DNA of 57,767 nt from Nocardiopsis endophytica. Its GTDB lineage: Bacteria; Actinomycetota; Actinomycetes; Streptosporangiales; Streptosporangiaceae. This document shows positions 1-8,345 of this stretch, one piece after another; position 1 is the first letter of the stretch; each line of letters begins with the position of its first letter. Under the pieces are notes generated by a model. It made no database searches and was not told where the DNA came from. It saw only the letters and a list, made by a program, of their open reading frames with translations. The stretch is from the NCBI RefSeq assembly GCF_027706725.1, contig NZ_JAQFWQ010000040.1, forward strand, positions 1-57,767. Direction: 5' to 3'. The position numbers were made by a program, and so were the translations under genes.

Positions 1-55
1 GCTCGCTGGGCTCATAACCCAGAGGTCGCAGGGTCAAATCCTGTCCCCGCTACCA
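1..55 (+). tRNA. initiator tRNA-fMet (CAT), 3' part only
   Basis: The window starts inside this gene, so the 5' acceptor strand and most of the D arm are missing. The anticodon stem-loop reads CTGGG-CTCATAA-CCCAG, with anticodon CAT. Three consecutive G:C pairs flanking the loop are the classical mark of the initiator tRNA. The T arm is GCAGG-GTCAAAT-CCTGT, followed by the acceptor strand CCCCGCT, discriminator A and an encoded CCA at 53-55. The first T-loop base is G where almost all tRNAs have T54. Confidence 0.93.
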
Positions 56-59
56 CGGC

Positions 60-93
60 GAAGGGGCCCAGTACCGAGGTACTGGGTCCCTTC
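60..93 (+). terminator. terminator hairpin after tRNA-fMet
   Basis: A 15-bp stem (60-74 pairing with 79-93, one G.T pair) closes a CGAG tetraloop four bases after the tRNA CCA end. No U-tract follows, as is common in high-GC actinomycetes. It probably also forms the 3' boundary for tRNA processing. Confidence 0.85.
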
Positions 94-152
94 CGCGTTC
101 TCAGGGGGCCGCCCGGGGCGGCGCCCGCGCACCGCAGGGGGGCGGCGCGAGG

Positions 153-842
153 TCACTCCGCCGGGCGCGTGCGCCCCTCCTCGATGGCGATCCTGCGGTC
201 GGCGGCCGCGGCCACCGACGGCTCGTGGGTGACGATGACGACCGCCGTGCCCCGGGTGCGGGCCTGCGCCAGGAGCTGCTCCATGATCTGCTCGCTCGTG
301 GCGCCGTCCAGGGCGCCCGTGGGCTCGTCGGCGAGCACCATGGCCGGGTCCATGCTCAGCGCCCGTGCCAGGGCCACACGCTGCTGCTCACCGCCGGAGA
401 GCTGGTGCGGCCGGGAGGTGATCCGGTCCCGCAGCCCCACCGACTCCAGCAGCCTGCGGCCGTGCGCCCGGCGCCGGACGGCGGGCACCCCGCCCAGCAC
501 CATCGGCACGCACACGTTGGCCAGCGCGGTGCGCCGCTCCAGCAGGTGGAAGGACTGGAAGACGAACCCGACGCCGGCGTTGCGCAGGCGGGCGCGGCGG
601 CCCTCGCCCAGCCGCGCCACGTCGACGCCGTCGAAGACGTGCTCGCCCCCGTCGGCCCGGTCCAGCAGCCCGATCATGTTGAGCAGCGTGGACTTGCCCG
701 AGCCGGACCGGCCGACGATCGCCACCACCTCGCCGCGGCCCACCTCCAGCGCGCAGTCGACCAGGACCGGCAGGCGCCGGCCGTCCACGGTGAAGGACTT
801 GTGCAGGCCGCTGATGCGCAGCAGCGGATCGGATCCGCCCAT
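153..842 (-). CDS. ABC transporter ATP-binding protein (MacB/LolD type)
   Basis: A 229-residue nucleotide-binding subunit that would power an FtsX/MacB-type exporter at the cytoplasmic membrane. The Walker A motif GRSGSGKS is at about residues 44-51, the signature LSGGEQQ at 148-154, Walker B ending ADEPTGALD at about 171-179, and the switch histidine in VTHE near 205. The VFQSFHLL Q-loop is typical of the MacB/LolD branch. The ATG overlaps the stop of the adaptor gene by one base, so translation is probably coupled. It is the third gene of a permease-adaptor-ATPase operon. The substrate is unknown; peptides, antibiotics or lipoproteins are possible. Confidence 0.93.
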   Translation of the reverse strand: MGGSDPLLRISGLHKSFTVDGRRLPVLVDCALEVGRGEVVAIVGRSGSGKSTLLNMIGLLDRADGGEHVFDGVDVARLGEGRRARLRNAGVGFVFQSFHLLERRTALANVCVPMVLGGVPAVRRRAHGRRLLESVGLRDRITSRPHQLSGGEQQRVALARALSMDPAMVLADEPTGALDGATSEQIMEQLLAQARTRGTAVVIVTHEPSVAAAADRRIAIEEGRTRPAE

Positions 843-1906
843 CAGCCGACCTCCGCCAGCTCGTCCTCGGGCCCCTCGCCGTCCCCGCCGCCGGGCACGT
901 CGAACTCCTCGGACAGCGGGACCGGGTCGAGCACCTGCTCGCCCTCCTCCAGCCCCTCGGTGACCTCGATCATCTCGCCGTCGGTGATCCCGAGGGCCAC
1001 GTCGCGCTCCTCCTCGGCGCCGTCCGGCCCGACCACGACGACCTGCCCCTCCTCGGTGCCGCCGCGCACGGCGGTGGCCGGGACCAGCAGCGCGCCCTTC
1101 GAGGAGCCGGTGGTGACCGAGACCTTGCCGGTGACCCCGGCGAACACCTTCATGTCGTCGGGCACGCGGCAGGTGAGCTGGGCGGTGGCCTCCCCGCCCC
1201 CGGAGTCCGCCTCGGGCATCATGAACTCGTCGGGCATCTCCTCGTCCCCGTCGTCGGAGCCGCTGTCGGAGGAGGAGTCCTTGGCGCCCAGGGAGATCAG
1301 CCCGCACTCCTCGGCGGGCGGCCCCTTGTCGATCTTGAGGGTGATCTCCTCGGGGTCGTCGTAGAAGCGGTACAGGTCGTTGGGCGGGATCTCGGCGACC
1401 GCGCGGTACCGGCCCCCGCTGATCGAGGCGACGGCCGCGCCGGGCTCCACCGGGTCCCCGGCCTCCAGGTCGCCCAGGCCGGTGACCTTCCCGCCGACCG
1501 GCGCGGTGAGGTTCTGCTCCTGCATCCGCGGGCCGTCCCCGCCGTCCGCGCCGCCCTCGCCCTCCGCGTCCCCGCCGCCGTCGGCCGGGGCGTCGGCGGG
1601 GGCGCGCACCGTGGCGATCGGCGCGCCCTGGGCGACCTCCTGGCCCTCGCCGACCCACACGCGGGTCACGGTGCCCCCGCGCTTGGCGACGACCTCCTTG
1701 GCGGGGTCCTCCTGGACGACGGCGTCCAGCACGACCGTGTCGGTGATGTCGCCGACCTCCACCGGGACGGCGGAGGACTCGGTGAGCCCGCCGCCCGCGG
1801 CGGCCTCGTCGGGCGGCGGGGGGCCGCCGCCCCACAGGGCCCAGGCGCCGCCCGCTCCGCCGACCAGCACGACGGCGACCGCCGCGACGATGATCCATCT
1901 CTTCAC
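842..1906 (-). CDS. periplasmic-adaptor-like (MacA/HlyD) exporter subunit
   Basis: A 354-residue protein with one N-terminal membrane anchor (about residues 4-26). A biotinyl-lipoyl-like segment follows (GGTVTRVWVGEGQEVAQG, about 78-95), then a low-complexity Asp/Gly/Glu insertion and a second lipoyl half (TAPVGGKVTGLGDLEAGD). The C-terminal beta domain (LLVPATAVRGG) is typical of membrane fusion proteins. In Gram-positive bacteria such proteins work outside the membrane with a MacB-like permease, which is the upstream neighbour here, and the ATPase follows directly. The acidic inserts are longer than in enterobacterial MacA. The exported substrate cannot be inferred. Confidence 0.88.
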   Translation of the reverse strand: MKRWIIVAAVAVVLVGGAGGAWALWGGGPPPPDEAAAGGGLTESSAVPVEVGDITDTVVLDAVVQEDPAKEVVAKRGGTVTRVWVGEGQEVAQGAPIATVRAPADAPADGGGDAEGEGGADGGDGPRMQEQNLTAPVGGKVTGLGDLEAGDPVEPGAAVASISGGRYRAVAEIPPNDLYRFYDDPEEITLKIDKGPPAEECGLISLGAKDSSSDSGSDDGDEEMPDEFMMPEADSGGGEATAQLTCRVPDDMKVFAGVTGKVSVTTGSSKGALLVPATAVRGGTEEGQVVVVGPDGAEEERDVALGITDGEMIEVTEGLEEGEQVLDPVPLSEEFDVPGGGDGEGPEDELAEVG

Positions 1907-1964
1907 GTGATCCGCTCCTCTTCGCGCGGCCGTCGGCCCGGCCGCTCGTCACTCCGGTCGGCCG

Positions 1965-3260
1965 TCATTCCCGCAGCCCCGCCACGACTGAGATGCGCAG
2001 CGCCCGCCAGGCCGGGATGATCCCCGCGAGCAGCCCCACCCCGGCCGCGCTTCCCAGACCCACCAGGACGCCGGACACCGGGACGGTGACCACCACCCCG
2101 TCCGGCAGCATGTCCGCGAGCAGGGAGTGGGCGACCCCGGCCGCGCCGTAGCACAGCGCCAGCGCGATCACCCCGGCGACCATGGCCACCACCACCGCCT
2201 CGGCGACCACCACGACGAACATGGACAGCCGGTCGGCGCCCATCGCGCGGTAGACGGCCAGCTCGCGGCGGCGCTCGCGGACGGTCACCAGCCCCACGTT
2301 GAGCACGCCGAGTAGGCCGGTGGTCAGGGTGATGGCGGCGATGCCCAGCAGGCCCAGCGACAGGTAGCCCAGGACCTCGTCGATCGCCTCGGCGTCGTCC
2401 ATCCGGTAGACGTCGATGGTGCCCGCGTCGGCGTCGGGCGCCCAGCGCCAGGCGGCGCCGGCGAGCCGGTTCTTGAACCCCTCGGGGTCGGCCCCCTCGG
2501 GCGGGACCCGGACCGCGTACTGGAGGCCGCCCATCATCCCGGCGGCCTCGGAGACCCCCTCGGGGAAGGCCATCTCCTCGGAGGCGGGGGAGTTGAGCAG
2601 GTAGGCGGTCCCGCCCTCGCCGCCGAAGGAGTCCATGGCGGTGGACTCCACCACTCCGACCACCCGTACGTCCCGCCATTGGCGGCTTCCGATCTGCAGG
2701 CCCTCGAACCCGCCGTCGGCCTCCAGCTGGTCGGCCAGCTCGTCGGTGAGCACCACGACCGGGGCCAGTGACCCGGTGTCGCCCTCCTCGAACCACCGCC
2801 CCTCGGTGAGGTTCATCCGCCGGATGTCGTCCAGGTCGGGGTCGGTGACGGTGAACTGCACGTCCCGGATCTCCTGGTCCCCCTGGCGCAGGCGTATGCC
2901 GGACTGGGGGGAGAAGTTCATCGCGGCGGCCTGGGCGCCGGCGCGCTCCAGGTCCTCCTTGAGGGCGGCGGGGTCGTCGACGTTCCCGGGCAGGGTGACG
3001 TCGTAGGTGGCGGCGACGCCCCAGTTGGCCTCGGAGTAGGCGATCGCGTAGCGCTCGCCGACGTGCCCGGCGGTGACCACGGTGATCAGGGCGGCGACGC
3101 CGACGACGATTCCGGCGCAGGACAGGATGGTCCGCGAGACGTTGGCCCGGGAACCGGCGAAGGCCAGGACGAGGCCCGAGGTGAGTGAGCGCAGCAAGCC
3201 GACGGCCCTTCCTCGGCGGGTCGGGGGTGGGGTGGGCCCGATGGGGTCCATCGACATCAT
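1965..3260 (-). CDS. MacB/FtsX-family ABC transporter permease
   Basis: A 431-residue permease. One transmembrane helix (about residues 47-67, LSCAGIVVGVAALITVV) precedes a large extracytoplasmic MacB periplasmic-core domain. Three more helices form the C-terminal FtsX domain (GLLGIAAITLTTGLLGV, VVVVAEAVVVAMVAGVIA, LGSAAGVGLLAGIIPAW). The motif RERRRELAVYRAMGA is the usual FtsX coupling segment. It is the first gene of the operon with the adaptor (58 bp downstream) and the ATPase. Start choice is uncertain: Met codons 1, 2 and 4 are all possible and none has a clear ribosome-binding site. An internal TTG about 70 bp downstream has a GAGGAAGG upstream. Confidence 0.92.
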   Translation of the reverse strand: MMSMDPIGPTPPPTRRGRAVGLLRSLTSGLVLAFAGSRANVSRTILSCAGIVVGVAALITVVTAGHVGERYAIAYSEANWGVAATYDVTLPGNVDDPAALKEDLERAGAQAAAMNFSPQSGIRLRQGDQEIRDVQFTVTDPDLDDIRRMNLTEGRWFEEGDTGSLAPVVVLTDELADQLEADGGFEGLQIGSRQWRDVRVVGVVESTAMDSFGGEGGTAYLLNSPASEEMAFPEGVSEAAGMMGGLQYAVRVPPEGADPEGFKNRLAGAAWRWAPDADAGTIDVYRMDDAEAIDEVLGYLSLGLLGIAAITLTTGLLGVLNVGLVTVRERRRELAVYRAMGADRLSMFVVVVAEAVVVAMVAGVIALALCYGAAGVAHSLLADMLPDGVVVTVPVSGVLVGLGSAAGVGLLAGIIPAWRALRISVVAGLRE

Positions 3261-3298
3261 CGCGGAGGAGGGGGGCGGCGGTTCCCCGCAGTGGCGGG

Positions 3299-3331
3299 CG
3301 ATTCGGGCTGTTTTACGGACCGCCCGAATCG
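3299..3331. promoter_or_regulatory. 10-bp inverted repeat upstream of the exporter operon
   Basis: CGATTCGGGC (3299-3308) and GCCCGAATCG (3322-3331) are exact reverse complements separated by 13 bases. The repeat lies 39-71 bp before the permease start, on the promoter side. It could be an operator or a 5' UTR hairpin. The 498-bp gap 3261-3758 also contains a small palindrome TAAAACCG-T-CGGTTTTA (3601-3617) and the repeat at 3694-3740. I see no gene there. Confidence 0.45.
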
Positions 3332-3693
3332 GGGCGGGGGAGGCGTGCGGACCGTTTGCGCCGAGTGGTCCGGCACGGCCTGCACCGACGCGTCCGCGGC
3401 GGCGGCCGGCCGACGGGGCGGGCGGCGCGCAGGCGCCGCCCGGAAGGGCCGCCGAGTGGCCGGATCCGGCCGGGCGGTGGGTCGGCGGGGTTGGGGTGTG
3501 GGGGAGGGTGGCGACGAGGAGAGGCCGGCGGCCCGCGCCGCAGCGCTGTCGGCCGTGGGGCAGGGGCGGATTGGGTGGTGAAATCGACGCCTGATCTGCC
3601 TAAAACCGTCGGTTTTACGACGCAGGATGCCCGGACCCCTCTCCTGGTGTCCGGTATGCCCGGTATGTGATGTCCGGGCGGCTCCCTGCGTGG

Positions 3694-3740
3694 TGATCTC
3701 GGGGAAGTCGGGGGTGGACCGGACGCGATGAGCCCGACTA
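3694..3740. repeat. decayed copy of the GATCTCG hairpin element
   Basis: The left arm TGATCTCGGGGAAGTCGGG matches the left arm of the perfect copy at 31643-31712. The inner right arm (AGCCCGACT) is retained, but the outer right arm has been lost. It lies 18 bp downstream of the lipoprotein gene stop (minus strand), the same gene-3'-end position as the other four copies. Confidence 0.6.
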
Positions 3741-3758
3741 CACCGGTCGGCCGCCGGG

Positions 3759-4292
3759 TCACTTCACGCGGAAGCCGTCGCAGGAGATGAACGCGCCGTC
3801 CTCGGCGGACGACCAGACCACCGTGTAGGTGCCCTTCCCCGGGTCCGCGGCGACGAAGTCGCCCGGGAACTCCAGCTCGGCCCAGGAATCGCCGGAGGCC
3901 TGCGCCTCGGCGCCCCCGAGGGCGCCGTCCGGTCCGGCCACGTCGGCGCGGACCGCCAGGTCGGCCCCGCCCGCGGCGTCGCGCAGGCCGAGCGGGGCCG
4001 GGTCGCCGTCGAGGGGCTTGCGCGGGGCGGAGGTCTCCCACTCCCCGGGAACGGCGGTCGACGCGCGCGGCTCGCACGCGGCGGAGCCGGGGGCGAAGCG
4101 CATCTCGGACGGTGCGGGCTCCGGGGCGGCCGAGGCCTCGGCGGCGCGGTCGGCGGCGATCCGGGCCTCCAGCTCGGCGGTGTCCGGGCGGGGCGCCGCC
4201 CCGCACCCGGCGGCGGTCAGCGCGCACGCGGCGGCCAGGGCGGCCGCGGCGGTCCGGGGCGGGCGGTGGGCGTCACGGTGATCTGCGGGCAC
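3759..4292 (-). CDS. putative lipoprotein
   Basis: A 177-residue protein of unrecognised family. A basic N-terminus and hydrophobic stretch (about residues 15-28) lead to a lipobox LTAAGC, with the lipidated cysteine near residue 30. The mature part is Ala/Glu-rich and then forms a beta-type domain ending TYTVVWSSAEDGAFISCDGFRVK, with two further cysteines that could form a disulfide. A GTG start at 4292 gives a complete lipoprotein signal, so I prefer it over upstream codons. It lies between the exporter operon and hisN in the same orientation, with gaps that suggest independent transcription. Confidence 0.75.
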   Translation of the reverse strand: MPADHRDAHRPPRTAAAALAAACALTAAGCGAAPRPDTAELEARIAADRAAEASAAPEPAPSEMRFAPGSAACEPRASTAVPGEWETSAPRKPLDGDPAPLGLRDAAGGADLAVRADVAGPDGALGGAEAQASGDSWAELEFPGDFVAADPGKGTYTVVWSSAEDGAFISCDGFRVK

Positions 4293-4366
4293 GGACCGAA
4301 ATCTACTACGGAGTGTGTCCGAGCGATTGCGATCCGTTGAATCGGTGGGCGCGGCCCGGCCTGGGC

Positions 4367-5173
4367 TCAGACCGGGCGGACCGGCGTCGGCCCTCCGTTC
4401 AGCCAGGTCAGCACGCGGTCGTGCAGGGCGCCGTTGGTGCACACCAGGGCGCCCCCGTCGGCGAAGTTCTGCCCGCGCAGGTCGGTGGCGCGCCCCCCGG
4501 CCTCCTCCAGCAGGACCGGCAGCGGCGCGGCGTCCCACAGGGACAGCTCCGGCTCGGCGGCGACGTCCACCGCGCCCTCGGCGACCATCACGTGCGACCA
4601 GAAGTCGCCGTAGGCGCGGGTGCGCCACACCGAGCGGGTCAGCCCCAGGAACGCCTCCAGGCGCCCGTGCTCCTCCCACTCGGCCATGTCGGAGAAGGAG
4701 AGCGAGGCGTCCTCCAGCTCGGAGACCTTGGACACCCAGCAGCGGGTCGCCTTGGTCAGGCTGCGCCCGGTCCAGGTGCCCCCGCCGAGCGTGGCCCACC
4801 ACCGGCGGAACAGCGCCGGCGCCGAGATCAGGCCCACCACCGGCCGGTCGTGCTCCAGCAGCGCGATCATCGTGGCCCACACGGGGACGCCGCGGACGTA
4901 GTTCTTCGTGCCGTCGATGGGGTCGACCACCCACACGCGGTGGCTGTTGCCGGTCTTCCCGTACTCCTCGCCCACCACGGCGTCGCGGGGGCGCGCGCGG
5001 GACAGGACGCTGCGGACCGTCTCCTCCACCGCGCGGTCGGCCTCGGTCACGGGGGTCAGGTCCGGCTTGGTCTCCACCTGCAGATCCAGGGAACGGAAAT
5101 GCTGCAGAGAGATGTCGTCGGCCGCGTCCGCCAGGACGTGGGCCAGACGCAGATCATCGTCAAAGGACGCCAT
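4367..5173 (-). CDS. hisN: histidinol-phosphatase, inositol monophosphatase family
   Basis: A 268-residue Mg-dependent phosphatase of the IMPase fold. Metal and phosphate motifs are GEE (68-70), DPIDGTKN (84-91) and WDAAPL (213-218). These match the actinobacterial HisN branch, which converts L-histidinol phosphate to histidinol in histidine synthesis in the cytoplasm. The family also contains inositol phosphatases, so substrate assignment rests on the close HisN-like pattern (MASFDDDLRLAHVLADAAD start). It is separated by 126 bp from the divergent TetR gene. No other his genes are nearby, which is usual for this gene. Confidence 0.88.
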   Translation of the reverse strand: MASFDDDLRLAHVLADAADDISLQHFRSLDLQVETKPDLTPVTEADRAVEETVRSVLSRARPRDAVVGEEYGKTGNSHRVWVVDPIDGTKNYVRGVPVWATMIALLEHDRPVVGLISAPALFRRWWATLGGGTWTGRSLTKATRCWVSKVSELEDASLSFSDMAEWEEHGRLEAFLGLTRSVWRTRAYGDFWSHVMVAEGAVDVAAEPELSLWDAAPLPVLLEEAGGRATDLRGQNFADGGALVCTNGALHDRVLTWLNGGPTPVRPV

Positions 5174-5299
5174 GGCCGGTAACGCTACCGTCCCCGCACG
5201 CCCCGCGGCAGTCCGGCACCCCCGCGTACGGGGGATTCCCCGCCGAAGGGCACGGCCTGGGCCCCTCTTGCCGGGGGCCGGGGATGGCACCATTGCCCT

Positions 5300-5911
5300 A
5301 TGGCCTCCGAAGCATCCTCCCCCGCGGCACCACGGGCGCCGGGCGCCCCGCGCCAGGGCGACGTCCGCGAGCGGCTCCTCGACGCCGCCTACGCGGCCGT
5401 GGTCGCGGGCGGGTGGGCGCGCATGCGGATGGCCGACATCGCGGCGAACGCGGGCGTGTCCCGGCAGACGCTGTACAACGAGTTCGGCACCAAGGAGGGG
5501 CTGCTGCAGGCGGTGGTCATCCGGGAGGCCGACCGGTTCCTGGACCGCACCGAGGCGATCGTCTCCGGCCACCCGGGCGACCCGGCCGAGGCGGTCCGCG
5601 AGGCGGCGCTGTGGACGCTGCGCGCCTCGGCGGAGAACCCGCTGGTGCGGGCGGTGATCACCGGCGAGGGGGAGCTGCTGCCGGTGCTGACCACCCGCTC
5701 CCGGCCGCTGCACCTGGCGCTGCAGGAGCGGATGAACGCCTACCTGCGCCGCCACCACCCGCGCCTGGGGGAGCGGGGCGAGGTGCTGGTGGAGGTCTCC
5801 GCCCGGCTGATGGTGTCCTACGTGGTGTCGCCGACCGACCCCGAGGTGGCGGCCTCGCGCGTGGAGGCGGTGGCCCGCGCCCTGACCGGGCCGGTGCGCG
5901 AGAACGCCTGA
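5300..5911 (+). CDS. TetR/AcrR family regulator
   Basis: A 203-residue regulator with an N-terminal TetR helix-turn-helix (about residues 25-66). The recognition part is DIAANAGVSRQTLYNEFGTKEGLL. The rest is an all-helical ligand/dimerisation domain that I cannot assign to a ligand. It is divergent from hisN and 67 bp upstream of a HAD phosphatase on the same strand. Either neighbour could be a target, but no operator is obvious in the 126-bp divergent spacer. Confidence 0.9.
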   Translation: MASEASSPAAPRAPGAPRQGDVRERLLDAAYAAVVAGGWARMRMADIAANAGVSRQTLYNEFGTKEGLLQAVVIREADRFLDRTEAIVSGHPGDPAEAVREAALWTLRASAENPLVRAVITGEGELLPVLTTRSRPLHLALQERMNAYLRRHHPRLGERGEVLVEVSARLMVSYVVSPTDPEVAASRVEAVARALTGPVRENA

Positions 5912-5978
5912 GGCCGGCGGCCCTGTCCGGGCGGTGCGGCGGTTTCCCTTTTCTCCCGTTCGGGACGAGACTGGCAGG

Positions 5979-6692
5979 GTGAGCGAGACACCGACCGCGC
6001 CGCCCCGGCCCGCGGCGCCCGCACTTTTGTTCGACCTCGACGGCACCCTCATCGACAGCGTGTACCAGCACGTCATCGCCTGGCGGAACGCGCTCGCCGA
6101 GGCCGGGATCGACCTGGCCGTCTGGCGCATCCACCGGCGCATCGGGATGAGCGGCGGGCTGTTCGTCAACGCCCTCATGCGCGAGACCGGCCTCAAGCTC
6201 ACGGCCGAGCAGGTGGAGGAGGTCCAGCGGGCGCACGCCGAGGAGTACCTCAAGCAGCGGGCGTCGGTGGTGCCCCTGCCCGGGGCGGTGGAGCTGCTGC
6301 GCACCCTGAGCGACCGGGGCATCCCCTGGGCGATCGCCACCAGCGGGCAGCGCCGCACCGCCGGGCACGCCCTGGAGCTGCTCGGGCTGCCCGAGGACAC
6401 CGTCATGGTCACCCGCGACCAGGTGCGCTTCGCCAAGCCCGACCCGGACCTGTTCCTCGCCGCCGCCGGCCGTCTGGGCGCCGACCCCCGGCAGACCATG
6501 GTCGTCGGCGACCGCGTGTGGGACCTGCTGGCCGCCCGCCGCGCCGGCGCGCTCGGGGTGGGGCTGCTCTCCGGCGGCTACGGCCGCGACGAACTGGAGC
6601 GCACCGGCGCCTACCGGGTCTACACCGACCCGGCGGACCTGCTGGCGCGCCTCGACGAGCTGGGCGTGCGATCGGGGGACGAAGCGGTGTGA
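5979..6692 (+). CDS. HAD superfamily phosphatase (Gph-like)
   Basis: A 237-residue HAD hydrolase of subfamily IA. Motif I is LFDLDGTL (nucleophile Asp about residue 19), a helical cap follows, then motif II (ATSGQ), the motif III lysine in FAKPDPD, and motif IV VVGDRVWDLLAAR. These match phosphoglycolate phosphatase or beta-phosphoglucomutase-like phosphatases; the true substrate is unknown. I chose the GTG at 5979 because GGCAGGG lies just before it. A GTG at 5934 would add 15 residues unlike family members. Confidence 0.88.
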   Translation: MSETPTAPPRPAAPALLFDLDGTLIDSVYQHVIAWRNALAEAGIDLAVWRIHRRIGMSGGLFVNALMRETGLKLTAEQVEEVQRAHAEEYLKQRASVVPLPGAVELLRTLSDRGIPWAIATSGQRRTAGHALELLGLPEDTVMVTRDQVRFAKPDPDLFLAAAGRLGADPRQTMVVGDRVWDLLAARRAGALGVGLLSGGYGRDELERTGAYRVYTDPADLLARLDELGVRSGDEAV

Positions 6693-6757
6693 CGGGCGGC
6701 GGCGGGCGACCGGAAAAGCGGGTGACGGCCCGCGCGGCCTCTGCTTGCATAGGGGCC

Positions 6758-7315
6758 ATGTCCGACCCTGACGCCCTGCGCCTGCTGGGCCTGCTCAGCG
6801 CCCCGGACCGGCTGCGCGCGCTGTCGGCGCTGGTGCTCGGCGCCCGCACCGGCGAGGAGGTCGCCGCCCGCACCGGGATGCCCGCCAGGGACGCGCTGGC
6901 CGCCCTGGAGAGGCTGGAGCGCGGCGGCGTGGCCGTGCGCGAGGAGGGGGAGTGGCTGCCCCGGCCCGAGGCGCTGCGCGAGGCGGTGGCCCGCGCGGCC
7001 GAGTCCCGGGCGGCCCGCGTCGAGGAGCCGGCCGCCGAGGGGGCGGGCCGTGAGGAGGCCAAGGTCCTGCGGTCGTTCCTGCGGGAGGGCCGCATCGTGG
7101 CGCTGCCGGTGCAGCGGGCCAAGCGGATGGTGGTGCTGGACCACGTGGCCCGCGCCTTCGAGCCCGGGGTGCGCTACAGCGAGCCCGAGGTGAACGCGGT
7201 GCTGCGGGCGTTCCACTCCGACCACGCGTCGCTGCGCAGGGCCCTGGTCGACGAGGGCTTCCTGGACCGCGACAGCGCGCGCTACTGGAGGTGCGGAGGC
7301 ACCGTGGACGTGTGA
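6758..7315 (+). CDS. ArsR-like helix-turn-helix protein with DUF2087 domain
   Basis: A 185-residue protein. Residues about 1-70 form a winged-helix-like domain (LLGLLSAPDRLRALSAL...ALAALERLERGGVAV). Residues about 100-183 match the DUF2087 family (KVLRSFL, a run around GRIVALPVQRAKR, HSDHASLRRALVDEGFLDR). DUF2087 proteins are probable transcription regulators of unknown effector. It is on the same strand as the HAD gene, 65 bp downstream. The end is convergent with rsgA, leaving 40 bp. Confidence 0.85.
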   Translation: MSDPDALRLLGLLSAPDRLRALSALVLGARTGEEVAARTGMPARDALAALERLERGGVAVREEGEWLPRPEALREAVARAAESRAARVEEPAAEGAGREEAKVLRSFLREGRIVALPVQRAKRMVVLDHVARAFEPGVRYSEPEVNAVLRAFHSDHASLRRALVDEGFLDRDSARYWRCGGTVDV

Positions 7316-7355
7316 GGCGGGGAGCCTCCGGGCCGACTCCTCCGGGCCGCCGTGG

Positions 7356-8345
7356 TCAGGCGCCCTCTTCGCCCGCCCTGCTGGCCAGCAGACGCCGCAG
7401 GGAGGCCACGCGCAGCTCCGACAGCCTCCCCCCGGCCGCCCACGCGTCGAGGGCGCACCCCTGGGCGTCGGCCGTGTGCGGGCAGCCCGGCGGGCACTCG
7501 GCGACGGCCTCCTCCAGGTCGGGGAAGCCCGCCACCACGTCGTCGGGGTCGATGTGGGCCAGCCCGAAGCTGCGCACCCCCGGGGTGTCGATGATCCAGC
7601 CGTCCCGGTAGGGCAGCGCCACCGCCGAGGTCGAGGTGTGGCGGCCGCGCCCGGTCACCGGGTTGACGTGGCCCACCGCCCGCGCGGCCTCCGGGACCAG
7701 CCGGTTGACCAGCGTCGACTTGCCCACCCCGGAGGAGCCCACGAGCACGCTGGTGCGGTCGGCGAGCAGGCGCTCCAGGTCCGACAGGTCGCCCTCGTGG
7801 TCGGTGACCACGTGGCGCAGGCCCAGCGAGGAGTAGCCGTCCAGCAGGCCGCCGGGGCGGGCCAGGTCGGCCTTGGTCAGGCAGAGCAGCGGGTCGAGCC
7901 CGGCGTCGTAGGCGGCGACCAGGCACCGGTCGATCAGCCGCGGCTGCGGGTCGGGGTCGGCGAGCGAGCAGACCACCACCAGCTGGTCGGCGTTGGCGAC
8001 GATCACCCGCTCCACCGGGTCGGTGTCGTCGGCGGTGCGGCGCAGCACCGAGTCGCGGCCCTCCACCCGCACGATGCGGGCCAGGGTGTCGGGTGTCCCG
8101 GACAGGTCGCCCACCAGCGCCACCCGGTCGCCCACCACGATGCTGCCGCGGCCCAGCTCGCGGGCCTTCATCGCGGTGACCTCCCGGCCGTCGACCAGGC
8201 ACCGGTAGCGGCCCCGGTCCACGGCGGTCACCATCCCGGCGGTGGCGTCCTCGTGCTTGGGGCGCTTGCGGGTGCGCGGGCGCGATCCCCCGCGCGCGCG
8301 GACACGGACGTCGTCCTCGTCCAGGTGGCGGCCGCCGCCCCTCAC
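7356..8345 (-). CDS. rsgA: ribosome small-subunit biogenesis GTPase RsgA
   Basis: A 329-residue circularly permuted GTPase that assists late 30S maturation. An N-terminal OB-fold ([17 protein letters not shown]...) is followed by the permuted G motifs: LTKADL (G4), then [10 protein letters not shown] (G1), then DTPGVRSF (G3). A C-terminal zinc finger ([15 protein letters not shown]) completes the family architecture. The GTG start at 8345 overlaps the aroA stop by four bases (GTGA), so the two are probably translationally coupled. The aroA-rsgA pair is a common actinobacterial arrangement. Confidence 0.95.
   Translation of the reverse strand: MRGGGRHLDEDDVRVRARGGSRPRTRKRPKHEDATAGMVTAVDRGRYRCLVDGREVTAMKARELGRGSIVVGDRVALVGDLSGTPDTLARIVRVEGRDSVLRRTADDTDPVERVIVANADQLVVVCSLADPDPQPRLIDRCLVAAYDAGLDPLLCLTKADLARPGGLLDGYSSLGLRHVVTDHEGDLSDLERLLADRTSVLVGSSGVGKSTLVNRLVPEAARAVGHVNPVTGRGRHTSTSAVALPYRDGWIIDTPGVRSFGLAHIDPDDVVAGFPDLEEAVAECPPGCPHTADAQGCALDAWAAGGRLSELRVASLRRLLASRAGEEGA

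Noticed and set aside
4367-6499. 710-residue minus-strand frame
   Set aside because: Only its 3' part (hisN) has domains; the rest is antisense to the TetR and HAD genes.
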